In this document: positions 33,469 to 42,690 of the stretch, one piece after another | How positions within the stretch are numbered: the first letter of the stretch is position 1 | Layout: each line of letters begins with the position of its first letter | DNA from: Desulfobacterales bacterium | GTDB lineage: Bacteria > Desulfobacterota > Desulfobacteria > Desulfobacterales > UBA2156 | Reading direction: 5' to 3' | DNA: 43,621 bases | Assembly: GCA_011049715.1 (NCBI GenBank) | Contig: DRHF01000399.1 | Span: 1 to 43,621 of the forward strand | Program-made: the position numbers and the translations under genes | The notes under the pieces: generated by a model | Databases searched by the model: none | What the model saw: only the letters and a program-made list of their open reading frames with translations | What the model was told of the DNA's origin: nothing

Positions 33469-33666
33469 GTGCATCAAGCTATTGGCAGGACTTCCGGCCC
33501 CTTCAGTGTTGCCGATCTGCGGAATGCGTGCTTGAATGTCAGTGTGGATATGATCCGTCGTGTTTTAAAGAACTTACGATCTGAGAATCGAGTGGAGTGC
33601 TTGGGACGCGGCCAGAATGCCCAATGGCGTAAAACCGACAAATGGCAATTGGGTAATACCCAATGA
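33469..33666 (+). CDS. Small winged-helix-like ORF, possible gene remnant
   Basis: A 65-residue ORF starting at GTG 33469 with AAAGGAGAG about 13 bases upstream. FSVADLRNACLNVSVDMIRRVLKNLRSENRVECLGRGQNAQWRK has the pattern of a winged helix-turn-helix (helix, turn, recognition helix, then a wing with GRGxxAxW). Similar segments end some larger proteins such as Fic-type regulators, so it may be the remnant of a longer gene or a stand-alone regulator. Its final codons overlap a perfect palindrome ATTGGGTA-A-TACCCAAT (33649-33665). Confidence 0.45.
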   Translation: MHQAIGRTSGPFSVADLRNACLNVSVDMIRRVLKNLRSENRVECLGRGQNAQWRKTDKWQLGNTQ

Positions 33667-34020
33667 ACTGGGTAATGAATTGGGTCAGGTCGCAAAGGGA
33701 ACACGAAACCCGTGGAGCGTGACGCCCTATACGATCTGGAGACCCCGGGAATTCCTGTTGGGGAATACCCAGAGGCAAACCTGTGGTGAGACCGGCGGGT
33801 TGGTGGTGTGGACACCGAGGGAAAGCGCGTGTTCATGATGTACGTCTTACACGTAACTGATTAGGCCACGAATATTTTAATGATGAATGATTTATTGCAT
33901 GGCCGATATTTAACCGGGGAAATCTGATTTACGATTAAGGAAAAACAGAAGGCATACAGGAGGAAAAGACGAAAGAAATAACATGTCCCCTCAGTTTTTT
34001 TTCGCCGCAGGCGATTGTGT

Positions 34021-34049
34021 TTTATCAGTTTCACCTGGAAACTGATAAA
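34021..34049. repeat. Perfect 12-bp hairpin
   Basis: TTTATCAGTTTC, loop ACCTG, GAAACTGATAAA. No T run follows, so it is not a clear terminator. It sits in the gene-free part of the island. Confidence 0.55.
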
Positions 34050-34481
34050 GGAAAAGTAATAATATCCTGATAATCCAGTAAATCCTGTCAGAATATTTAG
34101 AACAAAGATTTAACTCCGTGCCCTCTGTGGACTCTATCGAAGCCCCGCAAAACAGGACCCCAATTGCGTGACTGCTGAGTAACTGAAATACTGAAAGTCC
34201 CCTGTTCCCTCAAACAAATCCTGCCCGAAGGGCTTGGGTTTATTCCTTTTCGCCCCTTTCAGCGAAAATGAATAGTGAAAAATCCTCAGTGAACTCTGCG
34301 CCTCGAATGAGCGGAGCGAATGGGCGGTGAAACAAAATATTATACGTTACCGTATTTAAGGATATGTGAACTTAGCTTCTGAAAATTCATAATAGGTAAT
34401 TCGACTAAGTATTATTTCCCCATAAAAAAAGTATTGACTTTTTAGCCACTTATGATAAAAAACCGGATCAATAAGATAAAA

Positions 34482-34538
34482 ATCGGGAAGCGCATTATTT
34501 AAAAAAGTTCCAGATCCAGACAACCTTAAGTAAGACCC
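34482..34538 (+). repeat. 57-bp direct repeat, left copy (flanks brnTA)
   Basis: Begins ATCGGGAAGCGCATTATTT and ends CTTAAGTAAGACCC. Identical to 35442-35498 except for one base (34511 C against 35471 G). The two copies are 960 bases apart, with the BrnT/BrnA genes between them. Confidence 0.9.
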
Positions 34539-34571
34539 TGAATGTGTTGCAAGGTTGCAACGCGATGAATT

Positions 34572-34600
34572 TTTTGTCTCCGCAAGTCGCGGAGACAAAA
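34572..34600. terminator. Hairpin with T and A flanks, possible bidirectional terminator
   Basis: TTTTGTCTCCGC (34572-34583), loop AAGTC, GCGGAGACAAAA (34589-34600): a perfect 12-bp stem with T on one side and A on the other. It would stop transcription toward the minus strand, and more weakly toward the plus strand. Confidence 0.5.
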
Positions 34601-34795
34601 GTCGGTTTCCGTCAGCATGTGTCGAGTGCGTGTGACAAACGGGCGGCTACAATTTGAAAATATGGTATTTTTACTGTAAGTTTCCAATGGTGAAAAGGGT
34701 TCGGGGGTCATAGAATTACTCCAACTCTTTTGGAGATGATCCTTCACTTTTAGTTTCTTAGTTTTGCCTGTTTAACTGCTAAATACACTGATATC

Positions 34796-34815
34796 AGGCA
34801 AATTTGCCTTATAAT
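34796..34815 (+). promoter_or_regulatory. Candidate promoter/operator of brnTA
   Basis: AGGCAAATTTGCCT (34796-34809) is a perfect 14-bp palindrome, directly followed by TATAAT (34810-34815), a consensus -10. A BrnA-type antitoxin bound there would block transcription. A second possible promoter, TTGAAA (34846) and TAAAAT (34867), has a short 15-base spacer. Confidence 0.5.
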
Positions 34816-34897
34816 CAATGATTCTGCACCTCAAAAATTAATGTTTTGAAAATGATAGAATTTTGTTAAAATGTTCAAAAAATATGGAATTTGATCA

Positions 34898-35188
34898 ATG
34901 TCACTTGCATTTGAATGGGATCAAAATAAATCTGAGAAAAATGTAAAAAAACATGGTATTACATTCGAGGAAGCCAAAACTGTTTTCAACGATCCATTTG
35001 CAATTACGATCGATGATCCTGATCATTCAGAGGGTGAATACCGTTTTGTTGATATTGGATTTTCCTCGAAGCGTGCAGTTCTAGTTGTATGGTACACCGA
35101 AAGAAACGAAACGATCCGCATAATCGGATGTCGAAAAGCAACAAGATCTGAAAGGAAGAAATATGAAGAAAAAGATGCCCAATTCTAA
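34898..35188 (+). CDS. brnT: BrnT-family ribonuclease toxin
   Basis: A 96-residue protein. FEWDQNKSEKNVKKHGITFEEAKTVF is the BrnT signature, then DPDHSEGEYRFVDIGFSSKRAVLVVWYTERN, and IRIIGCRKATRSERKKYE near the end, where the Arg residues form the RelE-like RNase site. It inhibits translation by cleaving RNA. It has no good ribosome-binding site. The gene overlaps the antitoxin gene by 26 bases. The module is bracketed by 57-bp direct repeats. Confidence 0.9.
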   Translation: MSLAFEWDQNKSEKNVKKHGITFEEAKTVFNDPFAITIDDPDHSEGEYRFVDIGFSSKRAVLVVWYTERNETIRIIGCRKATRSERKKYEEKDAQF

Positions 35189-35414
35189 AAATTCAGATAT
35201 GAGAGATGAGTATGATTTCTCGGACGGTGTAAGGGGAAAGCATTATAAGGCTTTCAGGAAAGGACATACCGTCATTGTCCACAAGGACGATGGTTCAACA
35301 TCTGTGCAATATTTCACACAAGAAGATGGCTCTGTTATGCTCGATCCTGATGTAAAGGTTCATTTTCCTGATTCAGAATCAGTCAATAAAGCTCTACGTT
35401 CTCTTATTGCTTAG
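35163..35414 (+). CDS. brnA: BrnA-like antitoxin
   Basis: An 83-residue protein overlapping the end of brnT. MRDEYDFSDGVRGKHYKAFRKGHTVIVHKDDGS is a conserved toxin-binding segment of antitoxins paired with BrnT, but the C-terminus (DVKVHFPDSESVNKALRSLIA) looks like a short DNA-binding or dimerising helix rather than a full ribbon-helix-helix. An ATG further in (MPNS, 35175; MRDE, 35199) could also be the start; 35163 lies 11 bases after AAGGAAGAAAT. Neutralises the toxin and probably represses the operon. Confidence 0.8.
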   Translation: MKKKMPNSKNSDMRDEYDFSDGVRGKHYKAFRKGHTVIVHKDDGSTSVQYFTQEDGSVMLDPDVKVHFPDSESVNKALRSLIA

Positions 35415-35441
35415 CATTAACAAATTCGCATGCAGATATAT

Positions 35442-35498
35442 ATCGGGAAGCGCATTATTTAAAAAAGTTCGAGATCCAGACAACCTTAAGTAAGACCC
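35442..35498 (+). repeat. 57-bp direct repeat, right copy (flanks brnTA)
   Basis: Same sequence as 34482-34538 with one substitution. It lies 27 bases after the brnA stop. Confidence 0.9.
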
Positions 35499-35670
35499 CA
35501 ATTGAGCGAAAAAAAGCTCAACCGGGGGGTTATTAGTTAAATGTTAATGGTTATTTGCTCTAATCCTGCTCAACTATCTGCATTCCTTAAACCAATAACT
35601 GCTAACTGATAACGAATAACATCTAATCGAATCAAAACTTGATTAGAGAACGAGGCTGCTATGGAGTGAA

Positions 35671-35843
35671 CATCGAAACCCCATTTCTTAAATAGAGAGG
35701 TGGGGTTTTGTTGTTTTAGGTGTGTAAAAAAAAATCGGGAGTTTCTAAGAGCGAAGGTGCAGATGTTTAATCATGGGAGGTTGTTAGAAAACCAGATGGC
35801 TATCGTTGGGATTTATTGAACTGCTGAAGGATGTCCCGCTCTT
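35671..35843 (+). repeat. Long direct repeat, left copy (flanks the defence operon)
   Basis: About 173 bases, recurring at 43428-43593 with roughly a dozen differences and small indels. The first 47 bases are identical. It opens with a terminator-like hairpin AAACCCCA (35676-35683) / TGGGGTTT (35701-35708) and a T-rich run, and ends within a conserved stretch GTTAGAAAACC...GGATTTATTGAAC. The three-gene operon lies between the copies. Confidence 0.88.
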
Positions 35844-35951
35844 CCCAATCTGGAACTGACCAATGAGGAGAATCCTTGAAAACAACCTCGATCCTTATTA
35901 TGTCATCTATTACAATGGCGCTAAAATTTTCCATGTTAGAGAGGAACAATA

Positions 35952-38900
35952 ATGCCTCGCATTTTTGACAATATTGAGACAAGCCTCCTTCCAGCTCTTC
36001 AAGAGACCATAGAGTTATCTGATCACGCTGATTTTTGTGTAGGGTACTTTAATTTACGTGGTTGGAAACAATTAGATTCGTATATCGATTCATGGTCAGG
36101 TGGAGAGGACCATTGCTGTCGGCTACTTGTTGGTATGCACAGATTGCCTCAGGATGAATTGCGGCAGGTAATGAGGCTTTCAAGAGCCGATAGCAGCATG
36201 GATAACCAGACGGCAATTCGTCTTAAGAAAAAAATAGCTGAGGAGTTTCGGGATCAACTGATGGTCGGCGCGCCTACAAACGAAGACGAAATCGGTCTGC
36301 GTCGGTTAGCCGCCCAGATTAAGGCAAAAAAAGTTGTCGTAAAGTTGTTCCTTAGACACCCTTTACATGCAAAGCTCTATCTGCTTTTCCGGCCTGATCC
36401 GGTCAATCCAGCTACAGGATATCTCGGGAGCAGCAATCTGACTTTTTCAGGTCTATCGAGTCAGGGCGAATTAAATATAGATGTGCTTGACCATGACGCG
36501 TGTAAAAAACTCGCCAAATGGTTTGATGACCGCTGGAATGACCGCTGGTGTATCGATATTTCAGATGAGCTGGTCCAGATTATTGGTGAAAGCTGGGCGC
36601 GTGAAGAGCCAATCCCTCCTTATCATATATACATTAAAATGGCATACCATCTCTCGCAGGAGGCTCGCGCGGGTCTTGCCGAGTTCCGGATTCCACGAGA
36701 GTTTGGTCAAAGACTTTTTGAATTTCAAAAGGCTGCCGTAAAAATCGCCGCACACCACATCAATAAGAGAGGTGGGGTTCTGATCGGTGATGTAGTGGGC
36801 CTGGGTAAAACCCTCATGGCAACCGCTGTTGCACGTATCCTTGAGGATGACCTGGGTCTGGAAACATTGATTATCTGTCCCAAAAATTTAGTAGGTATGT
36901 GGGAAGACTATCGCGATCAGTATCGCCTTCGCGCAAGGGTACTTTCCATCAGCCAGGTTATAAGCAAGTTGCCTGATTTAAGGCGATTCCGTCTTGTTTT
37001 AATTGATGAAAGTCATAACCTGCGCAACCGTGAAGGGAAACGCTACCAGGCAATCCAGGAATATATAAACGAAAATGAGAGTAAAGTTATTCTTCTCTCA
37101 GCTACACCATACAACAAAACTTATCTTGATCTATCAAACCAGTTGCGCCTTTTTGTTCCGGAAGACAAAGAATTAACAATCCGGCCCGAACGATTATTAA
37201 AGGATATGGGTGAGATTGAGTTCAGACGTCAGTATCAGTCCCCCATACGTTCTTTGGCTGCTTTTGAAAAGAGCGAATATGCGGATGATTGGCGAGAACT
37301 CATGCGCCTTTTCCTTGTCAGACGCACCAGGAGTTTTATTCAGGATAACTACGCTGAAACAGATCCTGAAAACGAACGCAAATACCTCACATTTGAAGAT
37401 GGAACCCGATCTTATTTTCCCGTGCGGGCACCAAAAACGGTAAAGTTCAGGATCGATGACAAGGATCCGGATGATCAGTATGCAAAGCTTTATGCTTCGG
37501 ATGTAGTCGATACAATCAACAGCTTAAGACTTCCTCGCTACGGATTAGGTAATTATGTTAAGGAATCCCACCGAAAACCGCCCACCCAATCTGAAGTTAG
37601 CGCGTTGAACGATCTTTCTCGCGCAGGGAAAAGACTCATGGGATTTTGCCGCACCAATGTTTTCAAGCGGCTGGAGAGTGGCGGGCATGCATTCATTTTA
37701 TCTATTGAACGACACATTTTACGCAATTACATTTTTCTTCACGCAATCGAGCAAGGTCAACCTCTTCCTATCGGGGCCCAGGATGCTGGATTGCTTGATG
37801 CCCGCATTAACGATGAAGATGCCGATGCAACGAGCATTACATCAGGTTTGTTCGATAATGAGGATAATACAGGTGAAAATGAGATCGATGAGAAGGGAGG
37901 TCTGAAATTCGATAAAGACTACAAAAACCGTGCTGCGGAAATTTATGCTAAATATGCCTTAGAATATAAAACCCGTTTCAAGTGGTTGCGTCCGGAGCTT
38001 TTCAGCAAAGCCCTGGCAAAGGATTTGCAGAGCGATGGAAACGCTCTTTTAAAAATACTGAAAAAATGCGGTGATTGGGATTCGGCTAAAGATACCAAGC
38101 TGGAAGCTTTGCACAAATTAATAGCTGAAGAGCACCACGGTGAGAAAATTATTGTTTTTACCCAATTTGCCGATACTGTTCACTATCTGGAAAAAGAATT
38201 GAAACTCAGGGGTGTATCAAGGATGTCAGGCGTGACAGGGGCTTCACCGGACCCAACAGCTCTTGCCTGGCGTTTCAGCCCGGAGAGTAATGAGAAACGG
38301 GGGCGGATTAAACCTGATGATGAACTGCGGGTTCTTGTTGCAACAGACGTCCTCAGCGAAGGGCAAAATTTGCAGGATTGCTTTATTGTGGTTAACTACG
38401 ATTTGCCATGGGCCATTATTCGATTGATCCAGCGTGTCGGGCGTGTTGATCGAATCGGCCAAAAGGCGGAAAATATTCTTTGTCACTCCTTTCTTCCCGC
38501 AGAGGGAGTGGAGCGCATCATTCGGCTCAGGGATCGAGTACGGGTAAGATTGCAGGAAAACGCAGAGGTTGTTGGTACGGACGAAGCATTCTTTGAAGAT
38601 GACCGCAATGATCAGGTGGTGGTAGACCTTTACAATGAAAAGGCCGGAGTTTTGGATGGGGATGATGATACAGAGGTCGATCTTGCATCCTATGCCTATC
38701 AGATCTGGAAAAATGCTACAGATGCTGATCCAAAGCTTAAAAGGATCATCCCGGCCATGCCTTCGGTGGTCTATTCCACAAAAGAGCTTAAATCAGAAAG
38801 CACAAAACCCGAAGGGGTTTTGCTTTATATGCGGACAGATGAAGGCAACGATGCCCTTGCCTGGATTGATCAAAAGGGCGGCAGTGTGACCGAATCACAG

Positions 38901-39350
38901 TTTGAAATCCTTAAAACGGCAAAATGTCGTCCTGATACAGTCGCCATCCCCCGGCATGAAAATCATCACGAACTGGTAAAAAAAGGTGTTGATCTCCTGA
39001 TTGAAGAAGAACGACAAGTAGGCGGCCAATTGGGAAGACCCTCGGGTGCCCGGTTTCGCACTTATGAACGGCTCAAAGACTATGCCAGGGAAGTAGAAGG
39101 CACGCTATTTGAGTCAAAGGATTTGCTTCGAGCAATCGACGATATCTACCGTTATCCTTTACGCCAATCCGCTATTGACACCCTAAACCGCCAGCTTCGA
39201 AGTGGCATATCGAATATGGCTTTATCCCAACTGGTCATTGCGCTCAGAGAGGAAGATCGCCTCTGCCTTGTTCATGAGGAGGATGGGGAAGTCGGGGAAC
39301 CGAAAATCATCTGTTCTTTGGGGTTGAGGACAAGTAACCATGCATCTTAA
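35952..39350 (+). CDS. PLD-nuclease/SNF2-type helicase fusion of a putative defence system
   Basis: A 1132-residue protein. Residues 1-200 are a phospholipase-D-fold domain: HAKLYLLF (H139, K141) and GSSNLTFSG (159-167) give one HKD half-site, so an active nuclease would need to dimerise. The SNF2/superfamily 2 core follows: GDVVGLGKT (279-287), IDESHNLRNR (DESH 352-355), LLSATPYNKT (381-390), then a long insertion, KIIVFTQFADTVHYLEKEL, ATDVLSEGQNLQ, and NYDLPWAIIRLIQRVGRVDRIGQ (motifs V-VI). A C-terminal region of about 250 residues is of unknown fold. It is predicted to translocate on DNA and cut it. It overlaps the methyltransferase gene by 11 bases. Its N-terminal PLD makes it the probable restriction effector. 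Confidence 0.92.
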   Translation: MPRIFDNIETSLLPALQETIELSDHADFCVGYFNLRGWKQLDSYIDSWSGGEDHCCRLLVGMHRLPQDELRQVMRLSRADSSMDNQTAIRLKKKIAEEFRDQLMVGAPTNEDEIGLRRLAAQIKAKKVVVKLFLRHPLHAKLYLLFRPDPVNPATGYLGSSNLTFSGLSSQGELNIDVLDHDACKKLAKWFDDRWNDRWCIDISDELVQIIGESWAREEPIPPYHIYIKMAYHLSQEARAGLAEFRIPREFGQRLFEFQKAAVKIAAHHINKRGGVLIGDVVGLGKTLMATAVARILEDDLGLETLIICPKNLVGMWEDYRDQYRLRARVLSISQVISKLPDLRRFRLVLIDESHNLRNREGKRYQAIQEYINENESKVILLSATPYNKTYLDLSNQLRLFVPEDKELTIRPERLLKDMGEIEFRRQYQSPIRSLAAFEKSEYADDWRELMRLFLVRRTRSFIQDNYAETDPENERKYLTFEDGTRSYFPVRAPKTVKFRIDDKDPDDQYAKLYASDVVDTINSLRLPRYGLGNYVKESHRKPPTQSEVSALNDLSRAGKRLMGFCRTNVFKRLESGGHAFILSIERHILRNYIFLHAIEQGQPLPIGAQDAGLLDARINDEDADATSITSGLFDNEDNTGENEIDEKGGLKFDKDYKNRAAEIYAKYALEYKTRFKWLRPELFSKALAKDLQSDGNALLKILKKCGDWDSAKDTKLEALHKLIAEEHHGEKIIVFTQFADTVHYLEKELKLRGVSRMSGVTGASPDPTALAWRFSPESNEKRGRIKPDDELRVLVATDVLSEGQNLQDCFIVVNYDLPWAIIRLIQRVGRVDRIGQKAENILCHSFLPAEGVERIIRLRDRVRVRLQENAEVVGTDEAFFEDDRNDQVVVDLYNEKAGVLDGDDDTEVDLASYAYQIWKNATDADPKLKRIIPAMPSVVYSTKELKSESTKPEGVLLYMRTDEGNDALAWIDQKGGSVTESQFEILKTAKCRPDTVAIPRHENHHELVKKGVDLLIEEERQVGGQLGRPSGARFRTYERLKDYAREVEGTLFESKDLLRAIDDIYRYPLRQSAIDTLNRQLRSGISNMALSQLVIALREEDRLCLVHEEDGEVGEPKIICSLGLRTSNHAS

Positions 39351-42300
39351 TATTGAACGAGTTCGAACACTGTGTCAGAATTTCGACTTCAAGACCCTGT
39401 TTGTTGAAGAGTTAGGCTGGGATAAATACAAATCCGAGCTTGATGTCTCCGTGGACAATCAAAGTTTTAGACTAAGCGCGTTTACAGAGAAGCGCGGCAT
39501 GGTCGTCTTTCTGTGTGAGACGTCAAGTGATAAGTCAATCCCTGATTACTCGATCCGCCGAAAAATTGAACGACAGGTTACAAAATCCCACCACGAGCAT
39601 CTCATCATTTATCTCGATGCGAAAAAGACCAGGCAGGTATGGCAATGGGTGAAACGGCAGTCCGGTAAGCCTGCTCAATGCCGTGAGCACACCTATTATG
39701 CAAGCCAATCCGGCGATTTGCTTATTCAGAAAATTGGTAATCTGGCATTCACTCTTGAAGAAGAGGAACAACTGACCATTATCGAAGTGGGCAGACGCGC
39801 CAGAAAGGCATTTGATGTAGAAAAAGTAACAAAGAAGTTCTATGACCGGTTCAAGATGGAGCACAAAAAGTTTTTGCAATTCCTGCAAGGCATCCCTGAA
39901 GAAAGATTTCAGCGCTGGTATGTCTCCGTTATGCTGAACCGCCTTATGTTCATCTATTTTATCCAGAAAAAGGGCTTTCTCGATAATGACACGGATTACC
40001 TGAGGTCAGGTCTGCGCAAGAGCAAAGAAAGCAGCAAAAATGGGTATTACAAAAATTTTCTTTGCCCGCTCTTTTTTGAGGGCTTTGCCAAAAAAGAGGA
40101 AGACCGCAAACCGGAAACAAACAGGCTGTTGGGCAAGGTGCCTTATCTTGATGGCGGTCTTTTTCAGCAGCACCAGATTGAAAAGTTGCGCGGGAAAGAA
40201 ATTCAGATCGAGGATGCGGCATTTGAAAATCTCTTTACATTTTTTGAGCAGTACAGCTGGCATCTTGATGAACGCCCGCTAATGGCCGCTAATGAAATCA
40301 ACCCGGATGTTCTTGGTTATATATTTGAAAAATACATCAACCAGAAACAGATGGGGGCGTATTACACTAAAGAGGATATCACGGGGTATATCAGCAAAAA
40401 CACCATCATCCCCTTTCTGTTTGACCAGGCCCAAAAGAAGTGCAAAATTGCCTTTGAAGGGGAGCAGTCTGTGTGGCGGCTGCTCAAGGAAGAACCTGAC
40501 CGGTATATCTATGATGCTGTAAAGAAAGGAGTAGAATTAGATTTGCCCGAAGAAATCGCTGTCGGTATAAAGAATGTTTCAAAGCGCACCCAGTGGAATA
40601 AGCCTGCTCTTTCGGAATATGCCCTGCCCACAGAGATATGGCGCGAGGTTGTGGCCCGGCGGCGGCGTTATGAAGAAGTCAGCAACAAAATGTCCAAGGG
40701 TGAAATCAGTTCGATCAACGATCTTATCACCTATAATCTTGACATCCGCCAGTTTGCCCAGGACGTGATTGAAAACTGTGAAGGCCCTGAACTGCTCCGC
40801 GCCATTTACTACACCATAGCAGGCCGGATACCGGACAAATCGAATCAGCAATTTCAGCCAGGAATGAGCGTTTTGGACCCCACATGCGGGTCCGGCGCTT
40901 TTCTCTTTGCCGCTTTGAATATCCTTGAACCCCTTTACGAGGCATGCCTGGACCGGATGCAGGTCTTTCTCGATGAGCTGGAAAGCTCAGGTCAGAAACA
41001 CCGCTCCGACAAATTCGGCGATTTCCGAAAAATCCTCCAGCGAATAGAAAAGCATCCGAATCGTCGCTATTTCATCCTCAAGTCGATCATCCTGAACAAT
41101 CTTTATGGTGTGGACATCATGGAAGAAGCAACAGAGATCTGTAAGCTTCGCCTCTTTCTCAAACTGGTTGCCCAGGTTGATAGTGTTGATAAAATCGAGC
41201 CGCTGCCTGATATTGATTTTAATATTCGGGCAGGAAACACTTTAGTCGGTTTTGTAAGCAAGGATGAAGTAAGGGAAGCAATTACTACATCTGAGGCAGG
41301 CAAGCAAAAACAGGAAAGATTATTGTTTGCTGAGGATCTTGATGCCTTAGGTCGGATAGAGGAAAAAGCCGAAATTGCTGACAGGAAATTCAAAAAATTT
41401 CGGCAGATGCAAACAGGTTTCGGTATGGATACAAAAGATTTTTCAGATGCCAAGCAGAACCTTGGCAACAGCTTGAAGCTCCTTTCAGATGAATTGGATC
41501 GTTACCTGGCATCAGAATATGGGATTGACCGAAACAGCATACTTTCTGAGAAGAAATACAACAAGGAGTTAGCCAAATGGCTTGAAAGCCACCAGCCTTT
41601 TCACTGGTTTAGCGAGTTTTATGGAATTATTAATGAAGGCGGGTTTGATGTGATTATTGGGAATCCACCTTACGTGGAGTATAAGAAAATCAAAGGTCAA
41701 TACTTAGTGAAGGGTTATCAAACCGAAAGATGCGAAAATCTTTATGCATATGTAGTTGAAAGGAATTATCGTTTATTATTTAATACAGGAAGAACAGGGA
41801 TGATCATTCCACACTCAGGTATTTGCACAGATAGAATGAGCGCATTAATCTCTTTGTTTAACCAAAAATCTTCTCAGATATGGCTTTCAACATACTGCAT
41901 TCGTCCTGCAAAATTATTTGTCGGTGTTGACCAACGTTTGGCAATTTACTTGCTTGAGCGTGGGGAGCTAAATAACTTTGTTTATTCCTCCAATTATCAC
42001 CATTGGCATGAAGAGTTTCGAATATATCTTCTCCAAAACATCCAATATACTAATACTTCTGATTTGAATTTCTCAAATTCAATACCAAAAATACACCGGC
42101 AGATTGAACGTATAGTTTGGTCAAAGTTAAATAAATATTCGCTTTTATCAAGAAATTTTTCAACAGGAAATTCCCCATACATTATTTATTTCCATAATGC
42201 ACCTCGATACTGGATTCGAGCGATGAACTTTGCTCCCTATTTTTGGAACGAGCGCGAAGGAGTTCATATTTCCACTCAAGTAAAATCTTTACACTTCTTT

Positions 42301-42687
42301 TCAGAATTAGATGCGGCAGTAGCAGCATCAAGTCTCAATAGCTCTCTTTTTTATTGGTGGTACATAATTCTTTCGGATTCCAGACACTTAAATTTACGAG
42401 AGATTAATAATTTCCATATTGGCATTGATCAGATGTCAAAACAATTAAAAAATAAACTGGCAGATCTTTCGGATGAATTGATGATTAGCTTAAAACTAAA
42501 TGCCAAGCGAAAAGAGTGTAATTACAAAACAACGGGAAGCGTTGCATACGACGAATTCTATCCTAAACAATCAAAACCTATAGTTGATGAAATTGATGAT
42601 GCCTTAGCAAAACATTATGGCTTTACCGCCGAAGAACTCGACTTCATTATCAACTACGACATCAAGTATCGAATGGGATTAGGCTGA
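39340..42687 (+). CDS. Eco57I-class N6-adenine DNA methyltransferase
   Basis: A 1115-residue type IIG/PglX-like methylase. SAM-binding DPTCGSGAF is at about residue 513, YFILKSIILNNLYGVDIMEEATEICKLRL follows, and the catalytic GNPPYVEY is at 774-781. The first 150 residues (NFDFKTLFVEELGWDKYKSE... ) form an N-terminal domain seen in such large methylases, possibly a degenerate nuclease fold: the run VVFLCET lacks an obvious D...ExK. After about residue 780 comes a target-recognition region that looks more AT-rich than the rest. It should mark host DNA at a specific site. It is coupled to the helicase (11-base overlap) and lies 3 bases from the DprA-like gene. Confidence 0.92.
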   Translation: MHLNIERVRTLCQNFDFKTLFVEELGWDKYKSELDVSVDNQSFRLSAFTEKRGMVVFLCETSSDKSIPDYSIRRKIERQVTKSHHEHLIIYLDAKKTRQVWQWVKRQSGKPAQCREHTYYASQSGDLLIQKIGNLAFTLEEEEQLTIIEVGRRARKAFDVEKVTKKFYDRFKMEHKKFLQFLQGIPEERFQRWYVSVMLNRLMFIYFIQKKGFLDNDTDYLRSGLRKSKESSKNGYYKNFLCPLFFEGFAKKEEDRKPETNRLLGKVPYLDGGLFQQHQIEKLRGKEIQIEDAAFENLFTFFEQYSWHLDERPLMAANEINPDVLGYIFEKYINQKQMGAYYTKEDITGYISKNTIIPFLFDQAQKKCKIAFEGEQSVWRLLKEEPDRYIYDAVKKGVELDLPEEIAVGIKNVSKRTQWNKPALSEYALPTEIWREVVARRRRYEEVSNKMSKGEISSINDLITYNLDIRQFAQDVIENCEGPELLRAIYYTIAGRIPDKSNQQFQPGMSVLDPTCGSGAFLFAALNILEPLYEACLDRMQVFLDELESSGQKHRSDKFGDFRKILQRIEKHPNRRYFILKSIILNNLYGVDIMEEATEICKLRLFLKLVAQVDSVDKIEPLPDIDFNIRAGNTLVGFVSKDEVREAITTSEAGKQKQERLLFAEDLDALGRIEEKAEIADRKFKKFRQMQTGFGMDTKDFSDAKQNLGNSLKLLSDELDRYLASEYGIDRNSILSEKKYNKELAKWLESHQPFHWFSEFYGIINEGGFDVIIGNPPYVEYKKIKGQYLVKGYQTERCENLYAYVVERNYRLLFNTGRTGMIIPHSGICTDRMSALISLFNQKSSQIWLSTYCIRPAKLFVGVDQRLAIYLLERGELNNFVYSSNYHHWHEEFRIYLLQNIQYTNTSDLNFSNSIPKIHRQIERIVWSKLNKYSLLSRNFSTGNSPYIIYFHNAPRYWIRAMNFAPYFWNEREGVHISTQVKSLHFFSELDAAVAASSLNSSLFYWWYIILSDSRHLNLREINNFHIGIDQMSKQLKNKLADLSDELMISLKLNAKRKECNYKTTGSVAYDEFYPKQSKPIVDEIDDALAKHYGFTAEELDFIINYDIKYRMGLG

Positions 42688-42690
42688 GAG

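Larger units (their letters stand above)
33667..34897. other. Gene-free region of the accessory island
   Basis: About 1.2 kb without a supported gene, AT-rich in its second half. It holds near-repeats of TTGGGTAAT (33651-33685), a perfect 12-bp hairpin TTTATCAGTTTC-ACCTG-GAAACTGATAAA (34021-34049), a second 12-bp hairpin (34572-34600), the left 57-bp direct repeat (34482-34538), and a promoter for the BrnT gene. Short frames on the minus strand in 34356-34747 look like chance. Confidence 0.6.
35415..35951. other. Gene-free region between brnTA and the defence operon
   Basis: 537 bases without a supported gene. It contains the right 57-bp direct repeat (35442-35498), TTGAGC/GCTCAA hairpin (35503-35521), a TCTAATC/GATTAGA inverted repeat (about 35623-35647), and the left copy of the long direct repeat (35671-35843). 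The last 100 bases before the ATG at 35952 carry GAGAGGAAC as ribosome-binding site; no promoter of consensus quality is evident. Confidence 0.6.

Noticed and set aside
34356-34747. Two short minus-strand frames near the 12-bp hairpin
   Set aside because: No ribosome-binding sites or domain patterns; one crosses the 57-bp repeat and hairpin.
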